Positions 17,583 to 25,148 of a stretch of DNA of 64,000 bases are shown in pieces. A program made the translations under genes and the position numbers. The notes beneath the pieces were generated by a model. That model ran no database searches. It was not told the origin of the DNA and was given only the letters and a program-made list of their open reading frames with translations. The number at the start of each line of letters is the position of its first letter. Position 1 is the stretch's first letter. This DNA is from Rufibacter roseus (GTDB lineage: Bacteria; Bacteroidota; Bacteroidia; Cytophagales; Hymenobacteraceae). Location: contig NZ_LRML01000004.1 in NCBI RefSeq assembly GCF_001647285.1, forward strand, positions 372,001 to 436,000. Direction: 5' to 3'.

Positions 17583-18053
17583 TCACTTTGCCGCAGTAGA
17601 GTCACTGGCTTGGGTTCTTTTTAAGATATAAGCCTCTTTATCTTGCTCCCTTTCTGTTACCAGCAAATCTAACCGCAGTTGATTTTCATTTATAACGTCA
17701 AAATCTCTGGAGTCTTGCGCTCCTGACTGCAGTAATTGCAGTTCTTTTCCCTTATCGCGCAACGTCCAGGTTCCCTCACTCTGCATTTGCTCAGGCTGAT
17801 CACGCTGGTATTCCTCCGTTAACGTGTACGTGTTGTCTGCCTTTAGGCTGAGGGTCATGGCAATGCCTTTACAATCTGAACAAGGAACAATGCCTGAGAA
17901 AGTACCCACCAGCAATTGTTCAGAATACGGCTCTCGTACCTCTGGGGCGGTAGTCTCTTGTTCTTGAGTTTCATGGTCTGCTTCAGCGGCCTTGCGCTCG
18001 TTACAGGCAAAGAGGGTGAACCCCACAAACAACAGACAGAATAACTTTTTCAT
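17583..18053 (-). CDS. NlpE-like lipoprotein (copper resistance/envelope sensing)
   Basis: The lipoprotein signal MKKLFCLLFVGFTLFAC places the lipidated cysteine at residue 17. The NlpE N-terminal domain follows with VGTFSGIVPC58SDC61KGI, the CxxC motif typical of the family, then the lipocalin-like TLSLKADNTYTLTEEY pattern. About 156 residues from the ATG at 18053; the longer frame from 18098 would bury the signal peptide. In other bacteria NlpE senses surface contact, copper or lipoprotein stress. A two-component system lies just downstream on the same strand, so a link is possible. Confidence 0.85.
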   Translation of the reverse strand: MKKLFCLLFVGFTLFACNERKAAEADHETQEQETTAPEVREPYSEQLLVGTFSGIVPCSDCKGIAMTLSLKADNTYTLTEEYQRDQPEQMQSEGTWTLRDKGKELQLLQSGAQDSRDFDVINENQLRLDLLVTEREQDKEAYILKRTQASDSTAAK

Positions 18054-18128
18054 AGCATAAATTGGCAGGTGATACTCTTCATACTTTCTTGCAAACACTA
18101 AGGTTTAAACGGGTTGTAAATGTCAAGC

Positions 18129-18166
18129 TGTTTTCGGCCTGATTTCCAGAAAACAAGCCAAAAACA
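18129..18166. repeat. Dispersed palindrome family, copy 8
   Basis: TGTTTTCGGCCTGATTTC, loop, GAAAACAAGCCAAAAACA. Located in the divergent gap upstream of dnaE and of the NlpE-like gene, so it is not simply a terminator at this site. Confidence 0.75.
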
Positions 18167-18243
18167 CCCTTCCTAATCGCAACTTTTAGACCCGAATCCA
18201 CTGTTTATTTCGTATCTTCGTAGTCCGCTCCAGATTCTTTTCT

Positions 18244-18278
18244 GACTCTGGACTCAAGACTCAGAACTCAAGACTTTT
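18244..18278. repeat. GACTC phrase repeat before dnaE
   Basis: Reiterated GACTCNA-like 7-mers (GACTCTGGACTCAAGACTC) in the dnaE leader. A matching stretch is at 25111-25145 at the end of the unknown 641-residue gene. Confidence 0.5.
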
Positions 18279-18285
18279 ACATACC

Positions 18286-21200
18286 GTGCCTGATTTTTCC
18301 CACCTTCATACCCATACCCAATATTCGTTGCTAGACGGGGCCGCCAGCATTGGCTCACTCATGAAAAAGGCGCAGGCCGACGGCATGAAAGCCGTAGCCA
18401 TGACCGACCACGGCAACATGTTTGGGGCATTTAACTTCGTGGCCGAGGCCAATAAGTACAACGTGAAACCTATTGTGGGCTGTGAGTTCTATTTAGTGGA
18501 AGACCGGCACCAGAAGAGTTTCAGCAAAGAGCAGAAAGACGTACGCCACCACCAGTTGCTGTTGGCCAAAGACCAGGAAGGCTACCAAAATCTGGCCAAG
18601 CTCTGCTCCTACTCGTACATTGACGGCCTCTACAGCAAGTGGCCCCGTATTGACAAAGAGTTGCTAGTGAAATATCACAAAGGCCTTATTGCCACGTCTT
18701 GCTGTATTGGCGCCGAGCTTCCCCAGGCCATTCTCTGGAAAGGCGAAGAAGAAGCCGAAAAGCTGTTGAAATGGTGGCTGGATTTGTTCGGTGACGATTT
18801 CTACATTGAGATTCAGCGCCACGGCCTCATGAATATTGACGGCACCGGTATGTCTCAGGAAGACGTGAACCAGGTGCTCCTGAAATGGGCCATTAAGTAC
18901 AACGTGAAGGTGATTTGTACGAATGACTCGCACTACGTAGACCAAACTGACTGGAGCGCGCATGACATTCTGCTTTGCGTGAACACAGGCGAGCAGCAAA
19001 GTGTACCCGTGGGTGATTTCAGGACGAATTATTTCAGGTTAATGAGCGGCCGCGGTGAGGTGATTTACGATACCCTGGACAACATCAGGAACACCTACAG
19101 CCACGACGACAATGTGCGCCGCATGCTTTACCGCATTGACGAAGAGCTGCAGAAACCGCGCCCTGCTGACCGCTTCGGGTTCCCGAACGACCAGTTCTAC
19201 TTCAAGTCTCAGGAAGAAATGAACAAACTGTTCGCGGATGTTCCGTTTGCTGTGGACAATACCAACGAAATTGTAGACAAGATTACGCCACCCAAGCTGC
19301 AGCGCGATATTCTATTGCCTAACTTCCCGCTCCCACCAGAGCACCCCACCGCTGACTTGTTTTTGCGCCACCTCACCTTTGAAGGCGCTAAGAAGCGGTA
19401 CACCGAAATCACCCAAGAAGTAGAGGAGCGTCTGAATTACGAACTGGGCATTATTGAAACCATGGGTTTTGCAGGATACTTCCTCATCACTCAGGACTTC
19501 ATCAACAAAGGCCGTAGCATGGGTGTTGCCGTGGGCCCGGGCCGTGGTTCGGCGGCAGGTTCTGCCGTGGCGTATTGCGTGGGTATCACCAACATCGACC
19601 CCATCAAGTATTCGCTCCTGTTTGAGCGTTTCCTTAACCCGGAGCGGGTGTCCATGCCCGATATTGATATTGACTTTGACGACGTGAACCGCCAGCGCGT
19701 GATTGACTACGTGGTGGAGAAATACGGCAAAACGCAGGTGGCTCAGATCATCACCTTCGGTACCATGGCCGCCAAATCGTCTATCAAAGACGTGGCCCGT
19801 GCTCTAGATTTACCGCTATCTGAAGCGAACGAACTGGCTAAGTTAGTACCTGACACTCCCGGCACTACACTCGCAAAAGCTTTTATTGAATCGCCTGAAC
19901 TGGCGGCTTTTAGAGAAGGGAATGACCTGAAAGGCGAAACTTTGCGTTTGGCTGAGAAACTGGAAGGCTCTGTACGAAACACGGGTATTCACGCGGCGGG
20001 GGTAATTATTGCGCCAGATGACATTACCAACTACATTCCGGTGTCTACCTCCAAAGACTCTGACCTGTTAGTGACGCAGTTTGACGGTAAGGTGATTGAA
20101 AGTGCAGGTATGTTGAAGATGGACTTTTTGGGCTTAAAAACCTTGTCCATTCTGAAAGACGCCATGGCCCTCATCAAGCGGAACCATGGCGTATACATTG
20201 ATATTGACAACATTCCGCTGGATGATGAGAAGACCTATGCCCTCTACCAGCGCGGCGATACTATTGGTACGTTCCAGTTTGAGTCCGAGGGCATGCGCAT
20301 GTACCTCAAAGACCTGAAGCCTACCAACATTGAAGACTTGATTGCCATGAACGCCTTGTACCGCCCGGGCCCCATGCAGTTCATCCCGAACTTCATTAAC
20401 CGGAAGCACGGCAAAGAGGAGGTGGAATACCCGCATGACCTGCTGGAACCGCTCTTGAAGAACACCTACGGCATTATGGTGTACCAGGAGCAAATCATGC
20501 AGACGGCGCAGGTACTGGCGGGCTATAGCCTTGGTGGTGCCGACTTGCTGCGCCGCGCCATGGGTAAGAAGGACATGAAGAAAATGGCTTTGGAGCGCGA
20601 GAAATTCGTGGCCGGCGCCAAAGAGATTCATGATATTCCGGCCAAAAAGGCGTCTGAGGTGTTTGACGTGATGGAGAAGTTCGCGCAGTACGGCTTCAAC
20701 CGCTCGCATTCTGCCGCCTACTCCGTGGTCGCCTACCAGACCGGTTACCTCAAGGCCCACTACCCAGCCGAATACATGGCTGCGGTGCTGACCCACAACA
20801 TGAACGACATCAAGAAGGTGACGTTCTTTATTGAGGAAGCGCGTAAGCAACAGATTCAGGTATTGGGCCCAGACGTGAACGAATCCATCCACCAGTTCAA
20901 CGTGAACCAGCAAGGGCAGATCCGTTTTGGGATGGGCGCTGTGAAGGGAACCGGTGAAGCCGCCGTGGAAGCCATCATTGAAGAGCGCGAGAAGAACGGC
21001 AACTACACAGACATTTTTGATTTCGCGAAACGCGTGAACCTGCGCGCGGTGAACAAGAAAACCTTTGAAAGTCTAGCCCAGGCCGGAGCCTTTGACTCCT
21101 TTGAACGCTACCACCGCGCACAATATTTGGAGACTCCAGAAGGCGAAAGCATTAACCTGATTGAAAAGGCGGTGCGCTTCGGGAATCAGTTTCAGGCCGA

Positions 21201-21921
21201 GAAGAACGCTGCCCAGCAGTCGTTGTTTGGCGGAGGAGGAGCGGTGGACATGCCGCTGCCCAAAGTGCCGGACGTACAGCCTTGGACGTTGACCGAGATG
21301 CTTCGCCGCGAAAAAGAAGTAATCGGTTTCTATCTCTCAGGTCACCCGCTGGACCAGTTTAAGCTGGAAATTGACTCTTACTGCACCTGCAGTCTGGACC
21401 GCATTGCTGAATTCAAGAACCGCGATGTGAACGTGGCGGGTATTGTAAGCAACGTGGTGGTGCGCACGGGTAAAAACGGCAATCCGTTCATGCTCTTCTC
21501 TTTTGAGGATTATGATAACACCATGGGCTTGGCTTTATTCGGAGAGGATTTCGTGAAGTTCTCTCCGTACATCAAAGAAGGCATGTATCTGTTCATAAGG
21601 GCTAAGGTAACGTTACGCTACAAGTCTGAAGACCAATGGGAGCTGAAGCCTATCTCTATGCAGCTGCTCAGTGACGTAGCCGACAAGATGGCCAAAGGCG
21701 TACGCATGGACATTGACATACGCAACATCAACGCCCTGCTCATTGACCGCTTGGAAGAAGCCGCTGTGAATAGCCCTGGACAGAAGAAGCTGGAGCTGGT
21801 GTTAACAGAGCCTGGTGAACGGTTGGCCGTGGAGTTGTTCAGCCGGAAATACAGAATTGACCCTAAGGCGTTCCTGCAGAATGTGAAAGATTTGGAGGTG
21901 GCTACTTGTCAGTTGATTTGA
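18286..21921 (+). CDS. dnaE: DNA polymerase III subunit alpha
   Basis: Replicative polymerase of 1211 residues. The N-terminal PHP domain starts HLHTHTQYSLLDG. The polymerase active-site aspartates are D459-I-D461 (PDIDIDFDD) and D613 (KMDFLGLKT). A helix-hairpin-helix region and an OB domain (NVAGIVSNVVVRTGKNG, near residue 1055) follow. The frame begins with GTG at 18286, and the residues directly after it already belong to the PHP domain. No intein or split is seen. A possible -7 element TATCTTCG lies at 18213-18220 without a clear -33 partner. G+C is higher here than in the following insert. Confidence 0.97.
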   Translation: MPDFSHLHTHTQYSLLDGAASIGSLMKKAQADGMKAVAMTDHGNMFGAFNFVAEANKYNVKPIVGCEFYLVEDRHQKSFSKEQKDVRHHQLLLAKDQEGYQNLAKLCSYSYIDGLYSKWPRIDKELLVKYHKGLIATSCCIGAELPQAILWKGEEEAEKLLKWWLDLFGDDFYIEIQRHGLMNIDGTGMSQEDVNQVLLKWAIKYNVKVICTNDSHYVDQTDWSAHDILLCVNTGEQQSVPVGDFRTNYFRLMSGRGEVIYDTLDNIRNTYSHDDNVRRMLYRIDEELQKPRPADRFGFPNDQFYFKSQEEMNKLFADVPFAVDNTNEIVDKITPPKLQRDILLPNFPLPPEHPTADLFLRHLTFEGAKKRYTEITQEVEERLNYELGIIETMGFAGYFLITQDFINKGRSMGVAVGPGRGSAAGSAVAYCVGITNIDPIKYSLLFERFLNPERVSMPDIDIDFDDVNRQRVIDYVVEKYGKTQVAQIITFGTMAAKSSIKDVARALDLPLSEANELAKLVPDTPGTTLAKAFIESPELAAFREGNDLKGETLRLAEKLEGSVRNTGIHAAGVIIAPDDITNYIPVSTSKDSDLLVTQFDGKVIESAGMLKMDFLGLKTLSILKDAMALIKRNHGVYIDIDNIPLDDEKTYALYQRGDTIGTFQFESEGMRMYLKDLKPTNIEDLIAMNALYRPGPMQFIPNFINRKHGKEEVEYPHDLLEPLLKNTYGIMVYQEQIMQTAQVLAGYSLGGADLLRRAMGKKDMKKMALEREKFVAGAKEIHDIPAKKASEVFDVMEKFAQYGFNRSHSAAYSVVAYQTGYLKAHYPAEYMAAVLTHNMNDIKKVTFFIEEARKQQIQVLGPDVNESIHQFNVNQQGQIRFGMGAVKGTGEAAVEAIIEEREKNGNYTDIFDFAKRVNLRAVNKKTFESLAQAGAFDSFERYHRAQYLETPEGESINLIEKAVRFGNQFQAEKNAAQQSLFGGGGAVDMPLPKVPDVQPWTLTEMLRREKEVIGFYLSGHPLDQFKLEIDSYCTCSLDRIAEFKNRDVNVAGIVSNVVVRTGKNGNPFMLFSFEDYDNTMGLALFGEDFVKFSPYIKEGMYLFIRAKVTLRYKSEDQWELKPISMQLLSDVADKMAKGVRMDIDIRNINALLIDRLEEAAVNSPGQKKLELVLTEPGERLAVELFSRKYRIDPKAFLQNVKDLEVATCQLI

Positions 21922-21936
21922 TTCAAATTAATTACT

Positions 21937-22194
21937 ATGAAATGGATAAAAAGGCTTCTAACTGAAGATGAATTAAAAAGTTATATCTTAAATAATGATT
22001 CACTAGATAAAGTTTATGCCAGGATGGAATTCTCTTGGGAGAACTACAATAATGAGCAAGTAATAAAAGAGGAATATGAAGTTCTACAAAAAAACAATTT
22101 ATCCTCTCCATCTTTTGAGGAATTAAAATCTTCTACAAGCTCCATTGCAGCATCTTACCCTTCTGGCGTAAGATGGGAAGTTGATTCTTATTAA
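21937..22194 (+). CDS. Small A+T-rich hypothetical protein
   Basis: An 85-residue soluble protein (MKWIKRLLTEDELKSYILNN), 15 bp after dnaE. I do not recognise it. It is rich in Glu, Ser and Asn, with no signal peptide, membrane segment or metal motif. Its base composition is much more A+T-rich than dnaE and like the WG-repeat gene that follows, so both may have arrived together. It could be a small immunity or accessory protein, but nothing in the sequence proves this. Confidence 0.5.
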   Translation: MKWIKRLLTEDELKSYILNNDSLDKVYARMEFSWENYNNEQVIKEEYEVLQKNNLSSPSFEELKSSTSSIAASYPSGVRWEVDSY

Positions 22195-22227
22195 TGTTGT
22201 TCGTTAAGCTCGGGAGAAGCAAATTAT

Positions 22228-23379
22228 TTAATTGGAGGGTTGCCAAATGTATCTTCCTGACGCATTGACATATCCATACTTATAGCTATTTTCTGAGCCC
22301 AGCAAACCTATCCTTGCCAAACCATTTTTAAACTTTTCTGCTTTATCAAATTGAGGTTTTATGATGATATTATTATCCTTATCTAAATAACCCCATTTAT
22401 TCCCTCTTTTGAATGCGGCTAATCCTTCAGAAAATTGCCCTAAGCCATAGTAAATAATTGGAACAACTATTTCACCTCTTTTATTGATAAAGCCAAGTTT
22501 TGTATCTTCATCACAAACGATTGAAGCAATAGGCTTTATACCTCTAGCAGCCATCCTGCTACTTCCAAACCCTACTTCTTCTCTGCAGTTAACTCTTCTT
22601 GTAAAACTTACCATTGCAAGACCTTCTGAAAAGCTGGAACCAAAATAAGAGTTACTACCAGTTGCCCTAAACTCAAATTTATCATTTTCAATTATTTCAA
22701 ACTTTCCTTTTTTACCTATAAATCCTACTTCGTGTCCATCATAAGCTAAAGCAAGACCTTCTGAGAATTCATGACACCAAGTAAACTTGGGCGGAAATAA
22801 ATAATCTCCGTTTTTATTTATCCCTCCAAATTTTCCGTTAGAACCAACGATTGCAACGCCATCTGTAAAATCTTGTGCTTCTTGATAAGTCGGGTTCAAG
22901 TAATACGAAGTTTGTCCAGCTTTTATAAATCCATAGTTTTCTCCAATACTAAATCTCATCAGCCCTCCACTCATGGAATAGATATTATCAATATTAGTAT
23001 TGACTAACTGACTGTTTCCCTCTCTATCATAAATTTTGTATTTATCATTAGATTTCAAAACAATAGAACCCTCCTTAAAATTCGGGAACTTTTGAAAATC
23101 CACAAATCCTTCCTCAATCCTAATCACTACGTTCCCGCCCTTGTCTATATAATTGATTCCAGACTCCACTTCAACTTTTGCTAATCCTTCATTGAAATCA
23201 CCAGCGTTTAGAAACTGGGGTTCTAAAATGAGATTTCCTACTGAATCTATATAGCCCCATTTCCCACCTTGCTTGATAGCAAACAGATTCCCTTTAAAAG
23301 GTTCTCTTTTACAAGAAGAACAGAAAAAGATGGCGACAATTAAATATGTAATTACAGAAAATGTTTTTATAGAACTCAT
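22228..23379 (-). CDS. WG-repeat lipoprotein
   Basis: The signal SVITYLIVAIFFCSSC marks a lipoprotein. The rest is about eight WG repeats (units such as GGKWGYIDSVGNLILEPQF, GNKWGYLDKDNNIIIKPQF). These repeats form beta-rich domains thought to mediate protein or surface interactions; no enzyme is implied. About 383 residues from the ATG at 23379; the longer frame from 23433 adds residues before the signal peptide. The gene is strikingly A+T-rich and convergent with the dnaE side, so it is probably acquired. Confidence 0.8.
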   Translation of the reverse strand: MSSIKTFSVITYLIVAIFFCSSCKREPFKGNLFAIKQGGKWGYIDSVGNLILEPQFLNAGDFNEGLAKVEVESGINYIDKGGNVVIRIEEGFVDFQKFPNFKEGSIVLKSNDKYKIYDREGNSQLVNTNIDNIYSMSGGLMRFSIGENYGFIKAGQTSYYLNPTYQEAQDFTDGVAIVGSNGKFGGINKNGDYLFPPKFTWCHEFSEGLALAYDGHEVGFIGKKGKFEIIENDKFEFRATGSNSYFGSSFSEGLAMVSFTRRVNCREEVGFGSSRMAARGIKPIASIVCDEDTKLGFINKRGEIVVPIIYYGLGQFSEGLAAFKRGNKWGYLDKDNNIIIKPQFDKAEKFKNGLARIGLLGSENSYKYGYVNASGRYIWQPSN

Positions 23380-23505
23380 TATTACAAACCTAATAAGTTT
23401 ACAATAGCTGTTAAATTTATAAAAAAAAGACACTCTCTTCTAGTTTTAATTTATCTCTTCGCCATCCGCTTTTTTTTTCGAGATGTAATCATCGCTTTCT
23501 CCGCT

Positions 23506-23636
23506 CTTCCGGATTTATCAATCCGGAAGTTCTCTGTCGGGGATTTATCAATCCCCGTGCGCACGCTTTCCTAATTGGCCAGTAACGGGGATTATGAAAT
23601 CCCCGACAGAGTGGTTCGGGATTGGTAAATCCCGAA
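23506..23636. repeat. Four REP palindromes upstream of a RAYT gene
   Basis: Hairpins at 23506-23529 (CTTCCGGATTT/ATCCGGAAG), 23538-23557 (CGGGGATTTATCAATCCCCG), 23586-23605 (CGGGGATTATGAAATCCCCG) and 23615-23636 (TTCGGGATTG/TAAATCCCGAA). The second and third are inverted copies that share the flank CTGTC/GACAG, a BIME-like pair. They lie about 100-220 bp before the transposase that processes such repeats. Confidence 0.85.
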
Positions 23637-23729
23637 CAGCAGTCAGAGGTCTTGAAGCAAGCAATCAAGCAGCAACGTTAAAAGAGAACTTTTGAGAACT
23701 CACAAAGTCGGCACTACGTAATTTTTTTC

Positions 23730-24275
23730 ATGGGCATCAAGAACAAAATCCATGAAGGCCACCTTTATTATTTGACATTGACGGTGGTGGATTGGATTGA
23801 TGTTTTCACCAGACCTGTTTACCGCCACATCATTATTGACTCGCTCAAATTCTGCCAGGAGAAGAAAGGGCTGGAGTTGTATGCGTGGGTTTTGATGAGC
23901 AACCACCTGCACCTAATTGCTTCGGCCAAAGAAGGCTTTCATTTGTCAGACATTTTAAGGGATTTCAAGAAATTTACCAGCCGAAGCATTGTTGCTGCCA
24001 TTCAGCAAGAAAATGAAAGCCGAAAGGAATGGATGCTGCACCGCTTTCAGTTCCAAAGCAATGTGCAAAGCAAAGTAACCAACCACAAATTCTGGCAAGA
24101 CGGCAACGAGGCGAAAGAAATACACTCAAATGAATTCCTACAGCAGAAGCTAGATTACATTCACATGAACCCCGTGAGGGCAGAAATGGTGCGGGAGCCG
24201 GAGCATTATCTCTACAGCTCTGCGTTGGATTATGCCGGCGGCAAGGGCCTTTTGAAAATTGTTCTGGCAGATTAG
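23730..24275 (+). CDS. REP-associated tyrosine transposase (RAYT, Y1_Tnp/HUH family)
   Basis: A 181-residue single-domain transposase of the IS200/IS605-like Y1 superfamily. The HUH metal motif is in MSNHLHLIA (about residues 56-64) and the catalytic tyrosine is in KLDYIHMNPVRAEMV (about residue 139), the family signature. RAYTs are usually single-copy domesticated enzymes that nick and mobilise REP hairpins. Four such hairpins lie directly upstream. The gene sits between the A+T-rich insert and trxA. Confidence 0.93.
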   Translation: MGIKNKIHEGHLYYLTLTVVDWIDVFTRPVYRHIIIDSLKFCQEKKGLELYAWVLMSNHLHLIASAKEGFHLSDILRDFKKFTSRSIVAAIQQENESRKEWMLHRFQFQSNVQSKVTNHKFWQDGNEAKEIHSNEFLQQKLDYIHMNPVRAEMVREPEHYLYSSALDYAGGKGLLKIVLAD

Positions 24276-24493
24276 ATGCTCTCTGTTACCTAGCACGTCC
24301 ATTTCTTTGCCAATCCCGGCAATTCCCGTATCTTTGTCTCAACCTTCGGGTTCTTGGCTTTTCCGGTTTAAAGTTGGCTTCCACCTCTTTTTACCAGAAA
24401 AGCCTTGTCTTTTTAGAGTTCCGCCATTCTGTCACAGCCTTCTTATCTGCAGCGTATTAACCTTTTTCTATCAAATTCAGTAGATATACTGAT

Positions 24494-24529
24494 GTTTTTG
24501 GCTTATTTTAGCAAAACCAGCCCTAAAAT
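24494..24529. repeat. Dispersed palindrome family, copy 9
   Basis: GTTTTTGGCTTATTTT, loop, AAAACCAGCCCTAAAA. It lies upstream of the trxA promoter, on the RAYT side, so it may isolate trxA from upstream transcription. Confidence 0.7.
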
Positions 24530-24572
24530 GGTATCCTGCAGGATACTGGCGAGGCTGACAGAAAAGCGTTAA

Positions 24573-24605
24573 TTTTACCAGATATCCCTTTTGGTTCTAT
24601 ATTTG
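24573..24605 (+). promoter_or_regulatory. Bacteroidota-type promoter of trxA
   Basis: TATATTTG at 24598-24605 matches the Bacteroidetes -7 consensus TAnnTTTG exactly. A TTTTA at 24573-24577 lies at about the right distance to serve as a weak -33 element. The ATG follows 43 bp later. Confidence 0.55.
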
Positions 24606-24648
24606 AACTAGGGCCGTTATATTCAAAAGAAATCATAAACCGACAATT

Positions 24649-24975
24649 ATGGCACATAAAGCAATAGAGATCACCGATGCTAACTTCGAGGAGATCATCA
24701 ATTCAGATAAACCTGTATTAGTAGACTTCTGGGCCGAGTGGTGCGGACCTTGCCGCATGGTAGGCCCTGTAGTAGAAGAACTAGCCGGCGACTATGAAGG
24801 CCGGGTGGTAGTAGGAAAAGTAGACGTAGATGCCAACCCGCAGACTTCTGCCAAGTTTGGTATCCGTAGTATCCCTACCCTGCTGGTTTTCAAAAACGGA
24901 CAAGTGGTAGACAAACAAGTAGGCGCAGTTCCGAAAAACGTGTTGGCCCAGAAATTAGATGGTCAATTAGCCTAG
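24649..24975 (+). CDS. trxA: Thioredoxin
   Basis: A 108-residue cytoplasmic disulfide reductase, standard length, with the active site W31-C32-G-P-C35 and the cis-proline segment [13 protein letters not shown]. It reduces ribonucleotide reductase, peroxiredoxins and other partners, using thioredoxin reductase (not in the window). It has its own promoter and terminator. Confidence 0.96.
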   Translation: MAHKAIEITDANFEEIINSDKPVLVDFWAEWCGPCRMVGPVVEELAGDYEGRVVVGKVDVDANPQTSAKFGIRSIPTLLVFKNGQVVDKQVGAVPKNVLAQKLDGQLA

Positions 24976-24992
24976 GCTAGTTTACCCTTCTT

Positions 24993-25038
24993 AAAAACAG
25001 AAAAGCCGATCCTTTACAGGATCGGCTTTTCTGTTTTT
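24993..25038 (+). terminator. trxA intrinsic terminator
   Basis: A 20-bp stem (AAAAACAGAAAAGCCGATCC with its complement at 25019-25038), loop TTTACA, ending in a T run. It starts 18 bp after the trxA stop codon. Confidence 0.9.
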
Positions 25039-25070
25039 GGTCTGTTTTCTGAATATCAGGCCATAAAGAC
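25031..25070. repeat. Dispersed palindrome family, copy 10
   Basis: CTGTTTTTGGTCTGTTTTC, loop, ATCAGGCCATAAAG. Abuts the trxA terminator; the right arm has decayed. Confidence 0.55.
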
Positions 25071-25110
25071 GCTGATTCAAAGAAAGAGAGTCCTGTTTGA
25101 GACCTGCTAC

Positions 25111-25145
25111 TGACTCAGGACTCGTGACTCAAGACTCAGAACTCT
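25111..25145. repeat. GACTC phrase repeat at the end of the 641-residue gene
   Basis: Reiterated GACTCAG/GACTCGT/GACTCAA 7-mers, sharing CTCAAGACTCAGAACTC with 18244-18278. Lies just past the stop codon of the minus-strand gene. Confidence 0.5.
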
Positions 25146-25148
25146 TTT

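Larger units (their letters stand above)
24276..24648. other. Intergenic region before trxA, 373 bp
   Basis: No gene seen. Holds palindrome copy 9 (24494-24529) and the trxA promoter (24573-24605). Confidence 0.6.

Noticed and set aside
20134-20913. 259-residue minus-strand frame
   Set aside because: It lies fully inside dnaE on the other strand, and its composition (many His, Val, Leu) is a mirror of dnaE codon use.
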